A stretch of DNA of 62,023 nt, from positions 1 to 62,023 of the forward strand of contig JAHCII010000012.1 of assembly GCA_026129305.1 (NCBI GenBank), given 5' to 3'. The translations under genes were made by a program, and so were the position numbers. Positions 7,732 to 15,085 of the stretch are shown piece by piece. The stretch's first letter is position 1. Each line of letters starts with the position of its first letter. The notes under the pieces are model-generated. The model was not told the DNA's origin, ran no database searches, and worked only from the letters and a program-made list of their open reading frames with translations. Origin of the DNA: Anaerolineales bacterium (GTDB taxonomy: Bacteria > Chloroflexota > Anaerolineae > Anaerolineales > UBA11579).

Positions 7732-10047
7732 TTAAGCGTTTGCTTGGGGGTTGAGTGGCAGCAGAATACTAAAAGTGGCGCCTACACCGCTTTCAGTTTC
7801 GACCCAAATGCGGCCGCCCAGGGCCTGGGTCAGCGTTTCGGCGATGGTGAGGCCCACACCGGTGTCGCCCACGCCGGGGATTACCGGGTTGCTGGCGCGG
7901 TAGACGCGCGAGAAGACGCGCGGCAGTTCCTCTTCAGGGATGCCGCCGCCGCTGTCGCTGACCTGGAGCAGGGCAAAGTCGCCCAGTTCCACCTGGCTGT
8001 CTACCAGGGCGCGCAGGGTGATCTCTCCGCCGCTGGGCGTGGCGGCATCGGCGTTTTGCAGCAGGTGGTAGAGGATCTGCTGCAGCGCGTCGCGGTCTGT
8101 GTTCAGCTCGGGCAATTGCTCCGGCAGGTCCACGCGCAGGGCGATTTGTTTTTCCTGCAGGCGGGGGCGCATCTGGCTAATGGCGTCGTCGATCACGCTG
8201 CCCAGTTCGACCGGCTTGCGCTGGGTGCTGGAGCCGCCTTCATCCAGCTCGGCAATGTGGATCAGGTTGTCGATCAGTGTGTTCATGCGCTCAGTGGAGT
8301 GGCGCACGCGCTCGAGGAACTTGCGCTGCAGCGCCCCGAGGATGCCCACTGATTCGCCCAGCAGCAGGTCGGTGTAGCCAACCACTGAGGAGAGCGGCTG
8401 GCGCAGCTCCTGGGCGATCGAAGCAATGACCTCCATCTGCTTGGCGTTGATCGGCTGCGCGGGCAGCATGGTGATTTGCTGCGCGTGGGCCAGTTCCTCA
8501 TGCAGCGCGGCGATCTCTTGCAGGGCGAGGCGCAGTTCTTCGCGGGCCTGGCGGGTTTCGGGCGTGTCGTCGCTTTGCGCTTCGAAGGTGGATGGGTTGG
8601 CGGCCAGCGACTGTTTCAGGGCTTCGTTCTCTTGCTGCAGGGCGGCCACCAGCTGATTGCTGTGCAGCGCCTGGGCATCTTCTTGCACGCCCTCGTTTTG
8701 CAGTTCGTCAATATGGGTCAGCAGGCGCTGCACGTCCTGGCGGTAGCGCTCATTCTCATGGCTAAGGTTTTCCAGTTGGCTCAGCAGACTTTCGACCTCT
8801 TCACTAGCAGGAGCGGGCAGCAGCTCCGCCGCAGGGCTGGCGGCCCGCAGACCGTGGTGCTGCAGGCTTTCGGCCAGGCGGTCAGCCAGTTCACCGGCGT
8901 CATTTTGCAGAGCGCGCTCATCTTCAGGTTGCCAAGTGTTGGTCAGGTTCAGAAGTAGGGCGGTCCAGGGCTTGGCGTCCAGCAGGCCAGCCAGCGGTTG
9001 CGCCATGAGAAAGGCTGGGAAGGACAGGCGCAGCGCCTGGGAGAGGGCGGTGAGTTCTTCTGAATCCGTGTCTACAGACAGGGTGAGAGGCTTGCTGCTT
9101 AGCAGGGCGTCGGTTAGCAACGGCATCTCCACCAACGGCAGATCGGCAGGTAGGGTAGCCTGGTCGCGTAGTAAGTTGTAGCCGCTAACCAGCTCCAGGT
9201 AGCTGTCTTCGGTGTTGGTCTGGGCGAAGACGCATAAATCCGCTTTGTAGGCTTCGGCCACCTGTTTGGCGAGGTCTTCCAGGTTGAGCGGGGCTGCCGC
9301 GAGGCTTGCAGGCTCTTCGGGGACGGAGGGCAGCTCAAACCCTTCTGGGATGTATTCCTCGATCTCGGGAGCAGGCTCCAGCACCAGGCCTTGCGGGGCT
9401 GGGGTTGCTGCCGGGGCAGGCAAGCGGCTGAGCGCCAAGAGGCTGAGCAGGTGCGCCGCCTGGGTAATGAAAGGCATATTGCCGAATGGTTCGGCCAGCA
9501 GCATGTGCAATACCTGACCTAGGGTGAGCAGCACGACAATGCCCAGCCCGGCGCGCTTTTCCTGGCGCCAGACCAGGGCGGCTGCCAAGGCCAGCGCCAG
9601 CAGGCTGGCGGCGCTCCAGATATAGTCGAGGTCCGAGTAATTGAATCGGGCGCCCTCCGGCACGTTCATCCAACTGGCCAGTATGCCGCCCGCCACGGCG
9701 AGGGCCGCCAGCAGGCCCACGGCCAGCCAGCGTGACCGCGGTTGCCTGGCCCACAACCAGGCCAGTGCCACCAGGCTGATCAGCTGCACGCCGCGTTCCA
9801 GCGCCGGCAAGGCCCAGGCCGCGGTGGGCTCACCCCACCAGGCGACTGCTGATAAGGCGGCCTGCAGCAAGCGCAGAGCCATCAGCCAGCCGAAGACGCG
9901 GCCGGCCCCGGCGGAGAAAACCTGTTCCCGGTGGCTTTGCAGCCACAGGCTGCTGCCGGAGAGTAACAGAAGCGCCAGCAATACGTAGACTGTGCTGGCT
10001 AAGGGGCTTTCCAGGAAGGCGGCGATGCTGGGCCAGGAGAATTCCAT
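7732..10047 (-). CDS. Membrane histidine-kinase-like protein with Gln in place of the phospho-acceptor His
   Basis: The 771-residue protein starts with about six or seven transmembrane helices (1-215). A proline-rich linker, a GAF-like region (about 245-400) and a long coiled coil (about 405-525) follow. The C-terminus has a HisKA-type dimerisation region and an HATPase_c domain with an N-box (LLQNADAA), a DSGGGIP motif and a GVGLTIA motif. The H-box reads IAQELRQPL: Gln546 stands where His is expected (codon at 8410-8412). The ATPase half looks intact, so it may bind ATP and signal by another route, or pair with another kinase. No response regulator is adjacent. The start is supported by a TATAAT box 8 bases upstream. 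Confidence 0.85.
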   Translation of the reverse strand: MEFSWPSIAAFLESPLASTVYVLLALLLLSGSSLWLQSHREQVFSAGAGRVFGWLMALRLLQAALSAVAWWGEPTAAWALPALERGVQLISLVALAWLWARQPRSRWLAVGLLAALAVAGGILASWMNVPEGARFNYSDLDYIWSAASLLALALAAALVWRQEKRAGLGIVVLLTLGQVLHMLLAEPFGNMPFITQAAHLLSLLALSRLPAPAATPAPQGLVLEPAPEIEEYIPEGFELPSVPEEPASLAAAPLNLEDLAKQVAEAYKADLCVFAQTNTEDSYLELVSGYNLLRDQATLPADLPLVEMPLLTDALLSSKPLTLSVDTDSEELTALSQALRLSFPAFLMAQPLAGLLDAKPWTALLLNLTNTWQPEDERALQNDAGELADRLAESLQHHGLRAASPAAELLPAPASEEVESLLSQLENLSHENERYRQDVQRLLTHIDELQNEGVQEDAQALHSNQLVAALQQENEALKQSLAANPSTFEAQSDDTPETRQAREELRLALQEIAALHEELAHAQQITMLPAQPINAKQMEVIASIAQELRQPLSSVVGYTDLLLGESVGILGALQRKFLERVRHSTERMNTLIDNLIHIAELDEGGSSTQRKPVELGSVIDDAISQMRPRLQEKQIALRVDLPEQLPELNTDRDALQQILYHLLQNADAATPSGGEITLRALVDSQVELGDFALLQVSDSGGGIPEEELPRVFSRVYRASNPVIPGVGDTGVGLTIAETLTQALGGRIWVETESGVGATFSILLPLNPQANA

Positions 10048-10055
10048 CGCTTCAA

Positions 10056-10061
10056 ATTATA
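10056..10061 (-). promoter_or_regulatory. -10 box of the histidine-kinase-like gene
   Basis: TATAAT on the minus strand, ending 8 bases before the ATG at 10047. No ribosome-binding site is present, so a leaderless or near-leaderless transcript is predicted. Confidence 0.5.
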
Positions 10062-10115
10062 GACCAGGTATCTTGCGGCACAGGCGACGCGGGCCGGGCA
10101 GTTTGCCAGGACATG

Positions 10116-10143
10116 TTGACAGGCGTCACATTCCGGTTAGAAT
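10116..10143 (+). promoter_or_regulatory. Promoter of tRNA-Leu
   Basis: TTGACA at 10116-10121 and TAGAAT at 10138-10143 with a 16-base spacer. The predicted transcription start is just before the mature tRNA at 10154. Confidence 0.75.
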
Positions 10144-10153
10144 ATCGCCTCCA

Positions 10154-10237
<84 letters not shown>

Positions 10238-10242
10238 CACAG

Positions 10243-10266
10243 CGGGCGCATTTTGCGCCCGTTTTT
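10243..10266 (+). terminator. Rho-independent terminator of tRNA-Leu
   Basis: The stem CGGGCGCA (10243-10250) and TGCGCCCG (10254-10261) has a TTT loop and is followed by a T-run. Confidence 0.85.
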
Positions 10267-10286
10267 GTTTCCAGCTGGCCTGCAGC

Positions 10287-10315
10287 TTGCACCTGCTTGT
10301 GCAGCAAGGTAGACT
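10287..10315 (+). promoter_or_regulatory. Promoter of the FtsB-like gene, predicted leaderless
   Basis: TTGCAC at 10287-10292, a 17-base spacer, TAGACT at 10310-10315, then 6 bases to the GTG start at 10322. Confidence 0.65.
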
Positions 10316-10321
10316 TCTGTC

Positions 10322-10705
10322 GTGGAAAAGATGGTCAAGTTCGTGCAGCGCTTTCCGCTGGTTGTAGGCGCCATGCTGCTGGTGTTCGTGCTGCTGGCCT
10401 TTACCCAGCGCGTTTCAGAGTACCTAAGGCTGAGCGAGCAGTTGGAGAACCAGCAGGCGCGCCTGACCGAGCTGGCTGCCACGCAAACCAGCCTGGAAGA
10501 CCAGATCGCCTATGCCACCTCCCAAGCCGCGGTGGAGGAGTGGGCCCGCGAGGATGCACGCTGGTCACGCGACGGCGACTTTGTGGTGATTCCCATCGCG
10601 CCGGTGGACGCTACGCCGGAGGCGATGGTGCAGTTCCAGGCCACCCCGGCTGTTTCCAGCCCCTGGGATGCCTGGATGAACTGGCTTTTTTACCCAGGCC
10701 CTTGA
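10322..10705 (+). CDS. FtsB/DivIC-like septum formation initiator protein
   Basis: A 127-residue single-pass membrane protein. A short basic N-terminus is followed by one transmembrane helix (about 11-28), then a coiled coil (about 30-65, EQLENQQARLTELAATQTSLEDQ) and a short conserved-looking block with a tryptophan (VEEWAREDARW). This layout is that of FtsB/DivIC proteins, which bridge FtsQ and FtsL in the division complex; the match is structural rather than by a strong motif. The start is GTG, supported by a promoter ending 6 bases upstream. It lies alone between two tRNA genes, each with its own promoter. Confidence 0.72.
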   Translation: MEKMVKFVQRFPLVVGAMLLVFVLLAFTQRVSEYLRLSEQLENQQARLTELAATQTSLEDQIAYATSQAAVEEWAREDARWSRDGDFVVIPIAPVDATPEAMVQFQATPAVSSPWDAWMNWLFYPGP

Positions 10706-10729
10706 CGCAGCCCAGGGGGACGTGATAAT
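10702..10729 (+). promoter_or_regulatory. Promoter of initiator tRNA
   Basis: TTGACG at 10702-10707 and GATAAT at 10724-10729, with a 16-base spacer (an alternative TAATAT two bases further on gives 18). The -35 box overlaps the stop codon of the preceding gene. Confidence 0.65.
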
Positions 10730-10741
10730 ATCTTTCCCTGC

Positions 10742-10813
10742 CGCGGGGTGGAGCAGTGGCAGCTCGTCGGGCTCATAACCCGAAGGTCGCAGGTTCGAGT
10801 CCTGCCCCCGCTA
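10742..10813 (+). tRNA. Initiator tRNA-fMet (anticodon CAT)
   Basis: Cloverleaf with acceptor CGCGGGG against CCCCGCT, leaving position 1-72 unpaired (C-T), as initiator tRNAs require. The anticodon stem ends in three G-C pairs (TCGGG/CCCGA), the other initiator mark, around the loop CTCATAA. The T-loop is TTCGAGT. The D-loop is short. CCA is not encoded. The terminator follows after 6 bases. Confidence 0.93.
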
Positions 10814-10819
10814 CTCGAA

Positions 10820-10852
10820 AAAACAGCCAGCCCTCATGCGCTGGCTGTTTTT
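10820..10852 (+). terminator. Rho-independent terminator of tRNA-fMet
   Basis: AAAACAGCCAG (10820-10830) pairs with CTGGCTGTTTT (10841-10851) around a 10-base loop, with a T-run. Confidence 0.85.
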
Positions 10853-10891
10853 GCACATATGTCAGGTAGTGCTGTTTCTCAAGGTGATTCA

Positions 10892-13555
10892 ATGCAGCTC
10901 GATTCTTTCTTCGCCCATCCTGCTTATCGGATTGCAGCCTTTGTGCTCAAACGCAGCCTCACGGTGGGACTCACCGTATTTTTCGGCATATGCCTGACTG
11001 TGATTGTTGCCAATACTAACGGAGTGCTTGAGGCCAACCTGGCCCGGCAGATCGAACTGCAGGCCACGCGTGAGTTCCGCGCCCAGACATTCTCTCAAGA
11101 CCGGGTGGAGTTGCAGGTGATCGAAGCTCGCCTGCTGGACGAAGCGGGCTTTAATGACCCGTATTTAGTACGCCAGGTGCGCTTGGCTGTTCGAGCGCTA
11201 ACCCTTGACTGGGGTGAGATCACCTACCGCCAGTTGCGCGCCCAACTGCCCGTGAGTGGCCAGGCGACCTCGGTCAACGCGATCGTGAAGCAGGCCCTAC
11301 CCAATACGCTGCTGCTGGTGGGTCTTTCAAACCTGATCGTATTTTTTGTTGGTCTGCCACTGGCCTTGCGCTTATCGCGCCAGCCCGGCTCCAGGCTGGA
11401 CCGCGTAATCTCTTTCCTGGCGCCACTGTCTACATTTCCCAGTTGGGTGATCGGCCTGCTGCTGGTGCTAATCTTTGCTGTGCAATTGCGTTGGCTGCCT
11501 GCCTCCGGCATGGGGCGGGTGGTGCCCGGGGCTGACGAGTGGCAATTGTTTGTCTCGAACCTGCGCTACTTTGTGCTGCCAGTCAGCGCGGTTGTGATCA
11601 ACCTGTTCTTCCAGTTCGTATATACCTGGCGCTCTTACTTGCTTTCCTTTGCTCAAGAGGATTATGTGGAACTGGCCAGGGCGCGCGGCTTGCCCAACAA
11701 AGTGTTGGAAAGAACGCACATTCTGCGCCCCTCGCTGGCTTTCATTATCACCAGCTTCATGCTGTCCGTGGTGGGCTTCTGGCAGATGGCGATAGCACTC
11801 GAAGTGGTCTTCGAGTGGCCGGGCATCGGCTTACTCTATGTGGATTCGCTGCCTAACTTCTGGGGCGAATCGATGTTCCCCGGGGACATGGTGATCACTG
11901 TGGCTCTGGTGACCGTGTTTGCCTATTTGCTGGGCGTCACTGTCGTGCTGCTGGAAGTGTTCTATGCCCTGGTGGACCCGCGGGTTCGAGTGGATGAACC
12001 GCTGCGTTTGCGCCTGGCGCGCCCGCGGCAATCCTCAGTGCCGGTAGAGGTGCGCCGAGCGGGCCAACCCAAACGCACTTTGGGGTGGGTCGCGCTCTGG
12101 CAGGGTTTCCAGCGTTGGGGTCGAGAATTGCCCCGCCAGTTGAGCAGCATGAGCAAGCAGGTTTGGTCGGTTGTGGTGCAGTTCCGCGAATTTCCTGCCG
12201 CACTGGTGGGGCTGGTGATGATTGTTTTCCTGGTGGCAGGCTCACTGTATGCGGCGGTGGCCCTGCCGCTGAATAAGATCGGCCTGGAATGGTACAGCAA
12301 CTCTGTAACGGGCCGCACTTATCGTCCCAAGGCGGCCATGCCCACTTGGGCCAATTGGCTGGGCGGTGGCAAGCCATATCTCTCCAGCATCCTGCTGGAC
12401 AGCCAGGAGGAAGGCCCAGGTGTAACCAAAACTTTAGACACAGACGCCGACGGCAACCGCATCGTCAAGATCGTGTACGAGTTTGACTTCAGTTACCGCC
12501 AGATGCCTGAAGAGATCTTCCTGTATTTTGAGTCGCAATACACCAGCAAGCGCCCTTTTATTTTATGGACCTGGTCCACGCCTGATGGACGTGAATTGGA
12601 CCTGGTGGCCCTGGGTGATCCCGGTTATCTAAAGGTGCCGCTTACCGACAAGGTCTTCACCGGCCCCAGCGCGGCGCGGCGGGCCAGCGCCATTTACCCC
12701 AACCTGGATAACCTGAAGCCGGAACAGTTGGCTTTGTATTATTTGTTCACTGATCCGGAGAGTGCTAACGCGGCCCCAGTAAATGGCCCCTACCGCTTGG
12801 AGATCGAGGCGCGCTTATTTGAGCCGGAAGCGGACCTGAACGCACAGCTGGTCCTGCTGGGACAAGTGTATGGCGCAGGGGGCACCGATGGTTATCGCCG
12901 TGATCTGTTGGTTCCGCTGGTGTGGGGCATGCCATTTGCGCTGCTGTTTGGTCTGGGCGCGGCCATCTTTTCGGTGTTTGTTGCGCTCTTCTTGGGCGCT
13001 GCGGCCGTTTGGTATGGGGGGTGGATCGATTGGTTTGTTCAGCGTCTTTCGGATCTGAATATGGTCTTACCCGTGTTGGCGATTGGCGTGCTCTTCTATT
13101 CTTTTTATGGATTGAGCATCTGGTCTGTGCTGTTTGTGATCGTGTTGTTCAGCTCGTTTGGCAGCCCTGTCAAAACGTTCCGTTCGGCTTTTTTGCAGCT
13201 TAAGCAGGCCGGCTACATCGAGGCGGCGCGCACTTATGGCGCGTCGGATGGGCGCATTATCTTTCGGTACATGATCCCGAAGATCATGCCGCTGCTGATC
13301 CCGCAGCTGATCTATCTGATCCCGACGTTCGTTTTTCTCGAAGCCACTCTGGGGATGTTCAACATCCGCATGGTCTACCCTACCTGGGGCCGCATCATCT
13401 ATGAAGCTTTGAATTCCGGGCTACTGTATGGGTCACGCTTCTGGGTGCTGCAGCCACTGGCTCTGGTCTTTCTGACTGGCATGGCTTTTTCGATGGTGGG
13501 CTTTGCCTTGGACAAGATCCTGAACCCGAAAGTCGGGTCCAATCTGGGCCATTAA
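10892..13555 (+). CDS. Fused two-permease ABC transporter protein (Dpp/Opp type) with an inserted domain
   Basis: One 887-residue chain holds both membrane halves of a peptide-type importer. The N-terminal half resembles DppB/OppB, with a first helix near 12-40, a large external segment, and the ATPase-coupling loop ELARARGLPNKVLERT. The C-terminal half resembles DppC/OppC, with its own loop EAARTYGASDGRIIFRYM. Between them lies a helix and a soluble, probably extracytoplasmic region of about 200 residues (roughly 435-640) without a recognisable family. The ATG at 10892 follows an AAGGTG ribosome site by 5 bases; earlier in-frame starts fall inside the tRNA or its terminator. No substrate-binding protein or ATPase lies beside it. 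Confidence 0.85.
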   Translation: MQLDSFFAHPAYRIAAFVLKRSLTVGLTVFFGICLTVIVANTNGVLEANLARQIELQATREFRAQTFSQDRVELQVIEARLLDEAGFNDPYLVRQVRLAVRALTLDWGEITYRQLRAQLPVSGQATSVNAIVKQALPNTLLLVGLSNLIVFFVGLPLALRLSRQPGSRLDRVISFLAPLSTFPSWVIGLLLVLIFAVQLRWLPASGMGRVVPGADEWQLFVSNLRYFVLPVSAVVINLFFQFVYTWRSYLLSFAQEDYVELARARGLPNKVLERTHILRPSLAFIITSFMLSVVGFWQMAIALEVVFEWPGIGLLYVDSLPNFWGESMFPGDMVITVALVTVFAYLLGVTVVLLEVFYALVDPRVRVDEPLRLRLARPRQSSVPVEVRRAGQPKRTLGWVALWQGFQRWGRELPRQLSSMSKQVWSVVVQFREFPAALVGLVMIVFLVAGSLYAAVALPLNKIGLEWYSNSVTGRTYRPKAAMPTWANWLGGGKPYLSSILLDSQEEGPGVTKTLDTDADGNRIVKIVYEFDFSYRQMPEEIFLYFESQYTSKRPFILWTWSTPDGRELDLVALGDPGYLKVPLTDKVFTGPSAARRASAIYPNLDNLKPEQLALYYLFTDPESANAAPVNGPYRLEIEARLFEPEADLNAQLVLLGQVYGAGGTDGYRRDLLVPLVWGMPFALLFGLGAAIFSVFVALFLGAAAVWYGGWIDWFVQRLSDLNMVLPVLAIGVLFYSFYGLSIWSVLFVIVLFSSFGSPVKTFRSAFLQLKQAGYIEAARTYGASDGRIIFRYMIPKIMPLLIPQLIYLIPTFVFLEATLGMFNIRMVYPTWGRIIYEALNSGLLYGSRFWVLQPLALVFLTGMAFSMVGFALDKILNPKVGSNLGH

Positions 13556-14109
13556 GCCTGCTCGTAAGCCTGCTTTAGCCAGTTTTGTACTTCGGCGTCG
13601 AAATCTGCGGCGCTGCCTAGGCGCACTTTGTGCGTACACATGCCTCCCCAGGCTTCCAGACGACCGGTGGGCGGCACGCCCTTAAGGATCAAGCCCAAGT
13701 CAATACGGTCCTTGGCGCTGACCTGCACCAGGCCGAACTGCTTGCTGCGGCGGAGGCTGGCATAGGTCTTCTTGGGCGAGACGACCACATCATTACCCAA
13801 CGCCTGGCTGGTTTGAATGATCAGTTCGTACAAAGGTTTCATCGCCGCTTTCGGGCCGCTGAAGTAAGCTGCCACCAGGTCCTCGTCGGCACTTGGGCCG
13901 CCTTGGGCCTGCTGGCGGTAGAGGATGGCGATGGTGTTGGCAAAGCCGTGGCTGACGCCATGTTCACCCTTGAGCAATTTCATGATCTCGCCGTGCGCCT
14001 CAAGCCTTTTCGATTGAATCAAGGCGAACCACTCTTGCAGGCTCTTGCCAGTCTTGTCAGGCATATTGTTGACCATGCTTTGGATTTGTTCTTCAGGTGA
14101 AGTAGCCAT
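13552..14109 (-). CDS. DUF4287/DUF5655 domain protein
   Basis: A soluble 185-residue protein. Residues 3-70 match the DUF4287 pattern (SPEEQIQSMVNNMPDKTGKS, then a glycine- and histidine-containing HGVSHGFANTI block). The rest resembles DUF5655, with DLGLILKG and LKQAYEQA. Such proteins are widespread and their function is unknown. The ATG at 14109 is chosen because GGAGGC lies just upstream. The gene overlaps the end of the permease gene by 4 bases on the opposite strand. Confidence 0.8.
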   Translation of the reverse strand: MATSPEEQIQSMVNNMPDKTGKSLQEWFALIQSKRLEAHGEIMKLLKGEHGVSHGFANTIAILYRQQAQGGPSADEDLVAAYFSGPKAAMKPLYELIIQTSQALGNDVVVSPKKTYASLRRSKQFGLVQVSAKDRIDLGLILKGVPPTGRLEAWGGMCTHKVRLGSAADFDAEVQNWLKQAYEQA

Positions 14110-14253
14110 GCTGCCTCCGTAGATATGGTGTGATTGTAGAGTAAAGGTATGGGTGAGTATTGTAAAAAATTCACCGGTGTGCATTCATACGGACTTAATG
14201 CGACTCTGTTACATTGATTGCGTTTAATCCTTTATTGATTGGAGAACTAATAC

Positions 14254-15000
14254 ATGCGTACTATTGTTAAAGTTGTACTCGGCTTGGCGGCCGCGGCTTT
14301 GGTGGCGATGGCGGCTTTGGGGGTTTGGCTGCTGGGTCCGACTGCGGCTCCCAGCGGTGAGATCACCGCCATCCCGATTGAAGCAACCCTGCCGCAGGCG
14401 GAAGTGATACAGCCCACCGAAGCGGAAAGCAGTTCTGGGGAGCCTGCTGCTGCAGTCGGGGGAGCGATGACCTTTGAGCTGGTGCAGGCAGAGACCGAAG
14501 CCCGCTTTTTGATCGACGAGATCCTGAGTGGGTCACCCAAGACCGTGATCGGAGTGGCCAGCCAGGTGGCGGGCCAGATCCTGATCGACCCGGCCAACCC
14601 AGCCGCGACCCAAATGGGGCCGGTGACGGTCAACGCACGCACCTTTGCTACCGATAACGGCAACCGCAACCGCGCCATTCAGAATGCCATCCTGCAGACC
14701 GGCGCCTTTGAGTTCGTCACTTTCACTCCCAAGCAGTTGCTTGGCTTGCCGGCGGGTGCCGCCGTGGGTGATACCTTCACTTTCCAGGTGGTGGGCGACC
14801 TGCAGATCAAAGACCAGGTCAGCGAAGTGATCTTTGATGTGACCGTTCGCGTGGAATCTGAGACGCGCCTGAGCGGCCAGGCCCGCACTACAGTCGCCCG
14901 CGAGCAGTTCGGACTGGGGCTGATCCAGACACCGCCGCAGGTGGCCTCGGTATCGCCGCAGGTGATTCTGGAACTGGACTTTGTGGCTGAGGCTCAATAG
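14254..15000 (+). CDS. YceI-family protein with an N-terminal membrane anchor
   Basis: YceI proteins are lipocalin-like barrels thought to bind isoprenoid or other lipids outside the cytoplasm. Residues 1-27 form an uncleaved anchor or signal (MRTIVKVVLGLAAAALVAMA). A short low-complexity spacer follows, and then the YceI domain (about 70-248), beginning with EARFLIDEILSGSPKTVIG and ending in VILELDFVAEA. The start has a GGAG ribosome site about 10 bases upstream. The gene stands alone between a divergent gene and a bidirectional terminator. The ligand cannot be predicted. Confidence 0.88.
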   Translation: MRTIVKVVLGLAAAALVAMAALGVWLLGPTAAPSGEITAIPIEATLPQAEVIQPTEAESSSGEPAAAVGGAMTFELVQAETEARFLIDEILSGSPKTVIGVASQVAGQILIDPANPAATQMGPVTVNARTFATDNGNRNRAIQNAILQTGAFEFVTFTPKQLLGLPAGAAVGDTFTFQVVGDLQIKDQVSEVIFDVTVRVESETRLSGQARTTVAREQFGLGLIQTPPQVASVSPQVILELDFVAEAQ

Positions 15001-15053
15001 GATCTCTGCACTTGGAGGACGCACGGCTGTGCACCCTCACAAGACGAAGGTTG

Positions 15054-15085
15054 AAAAAGCGCTGGCAGAAGCCGGCGCTTTTTTT
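15054..15085. terminator. Bidirectional terminator between yceI-like gene and mfd
   Basis: AAAAAGCGCTGGC (15054-15066), an AGAA loop, then GCCGGCGCTTTTTTT (15071-15085). The A and T runs on both sides suit both strands. Its last two bases overlap the mfd stop codon. Confidence 0.85.

Noticed and set aside
10748..10891. Earlier start of the fused permease
   Set aside because: The frame is open but runs through the initiator tRNA and its terminator; the ATG at 10892 has a ribosome site.
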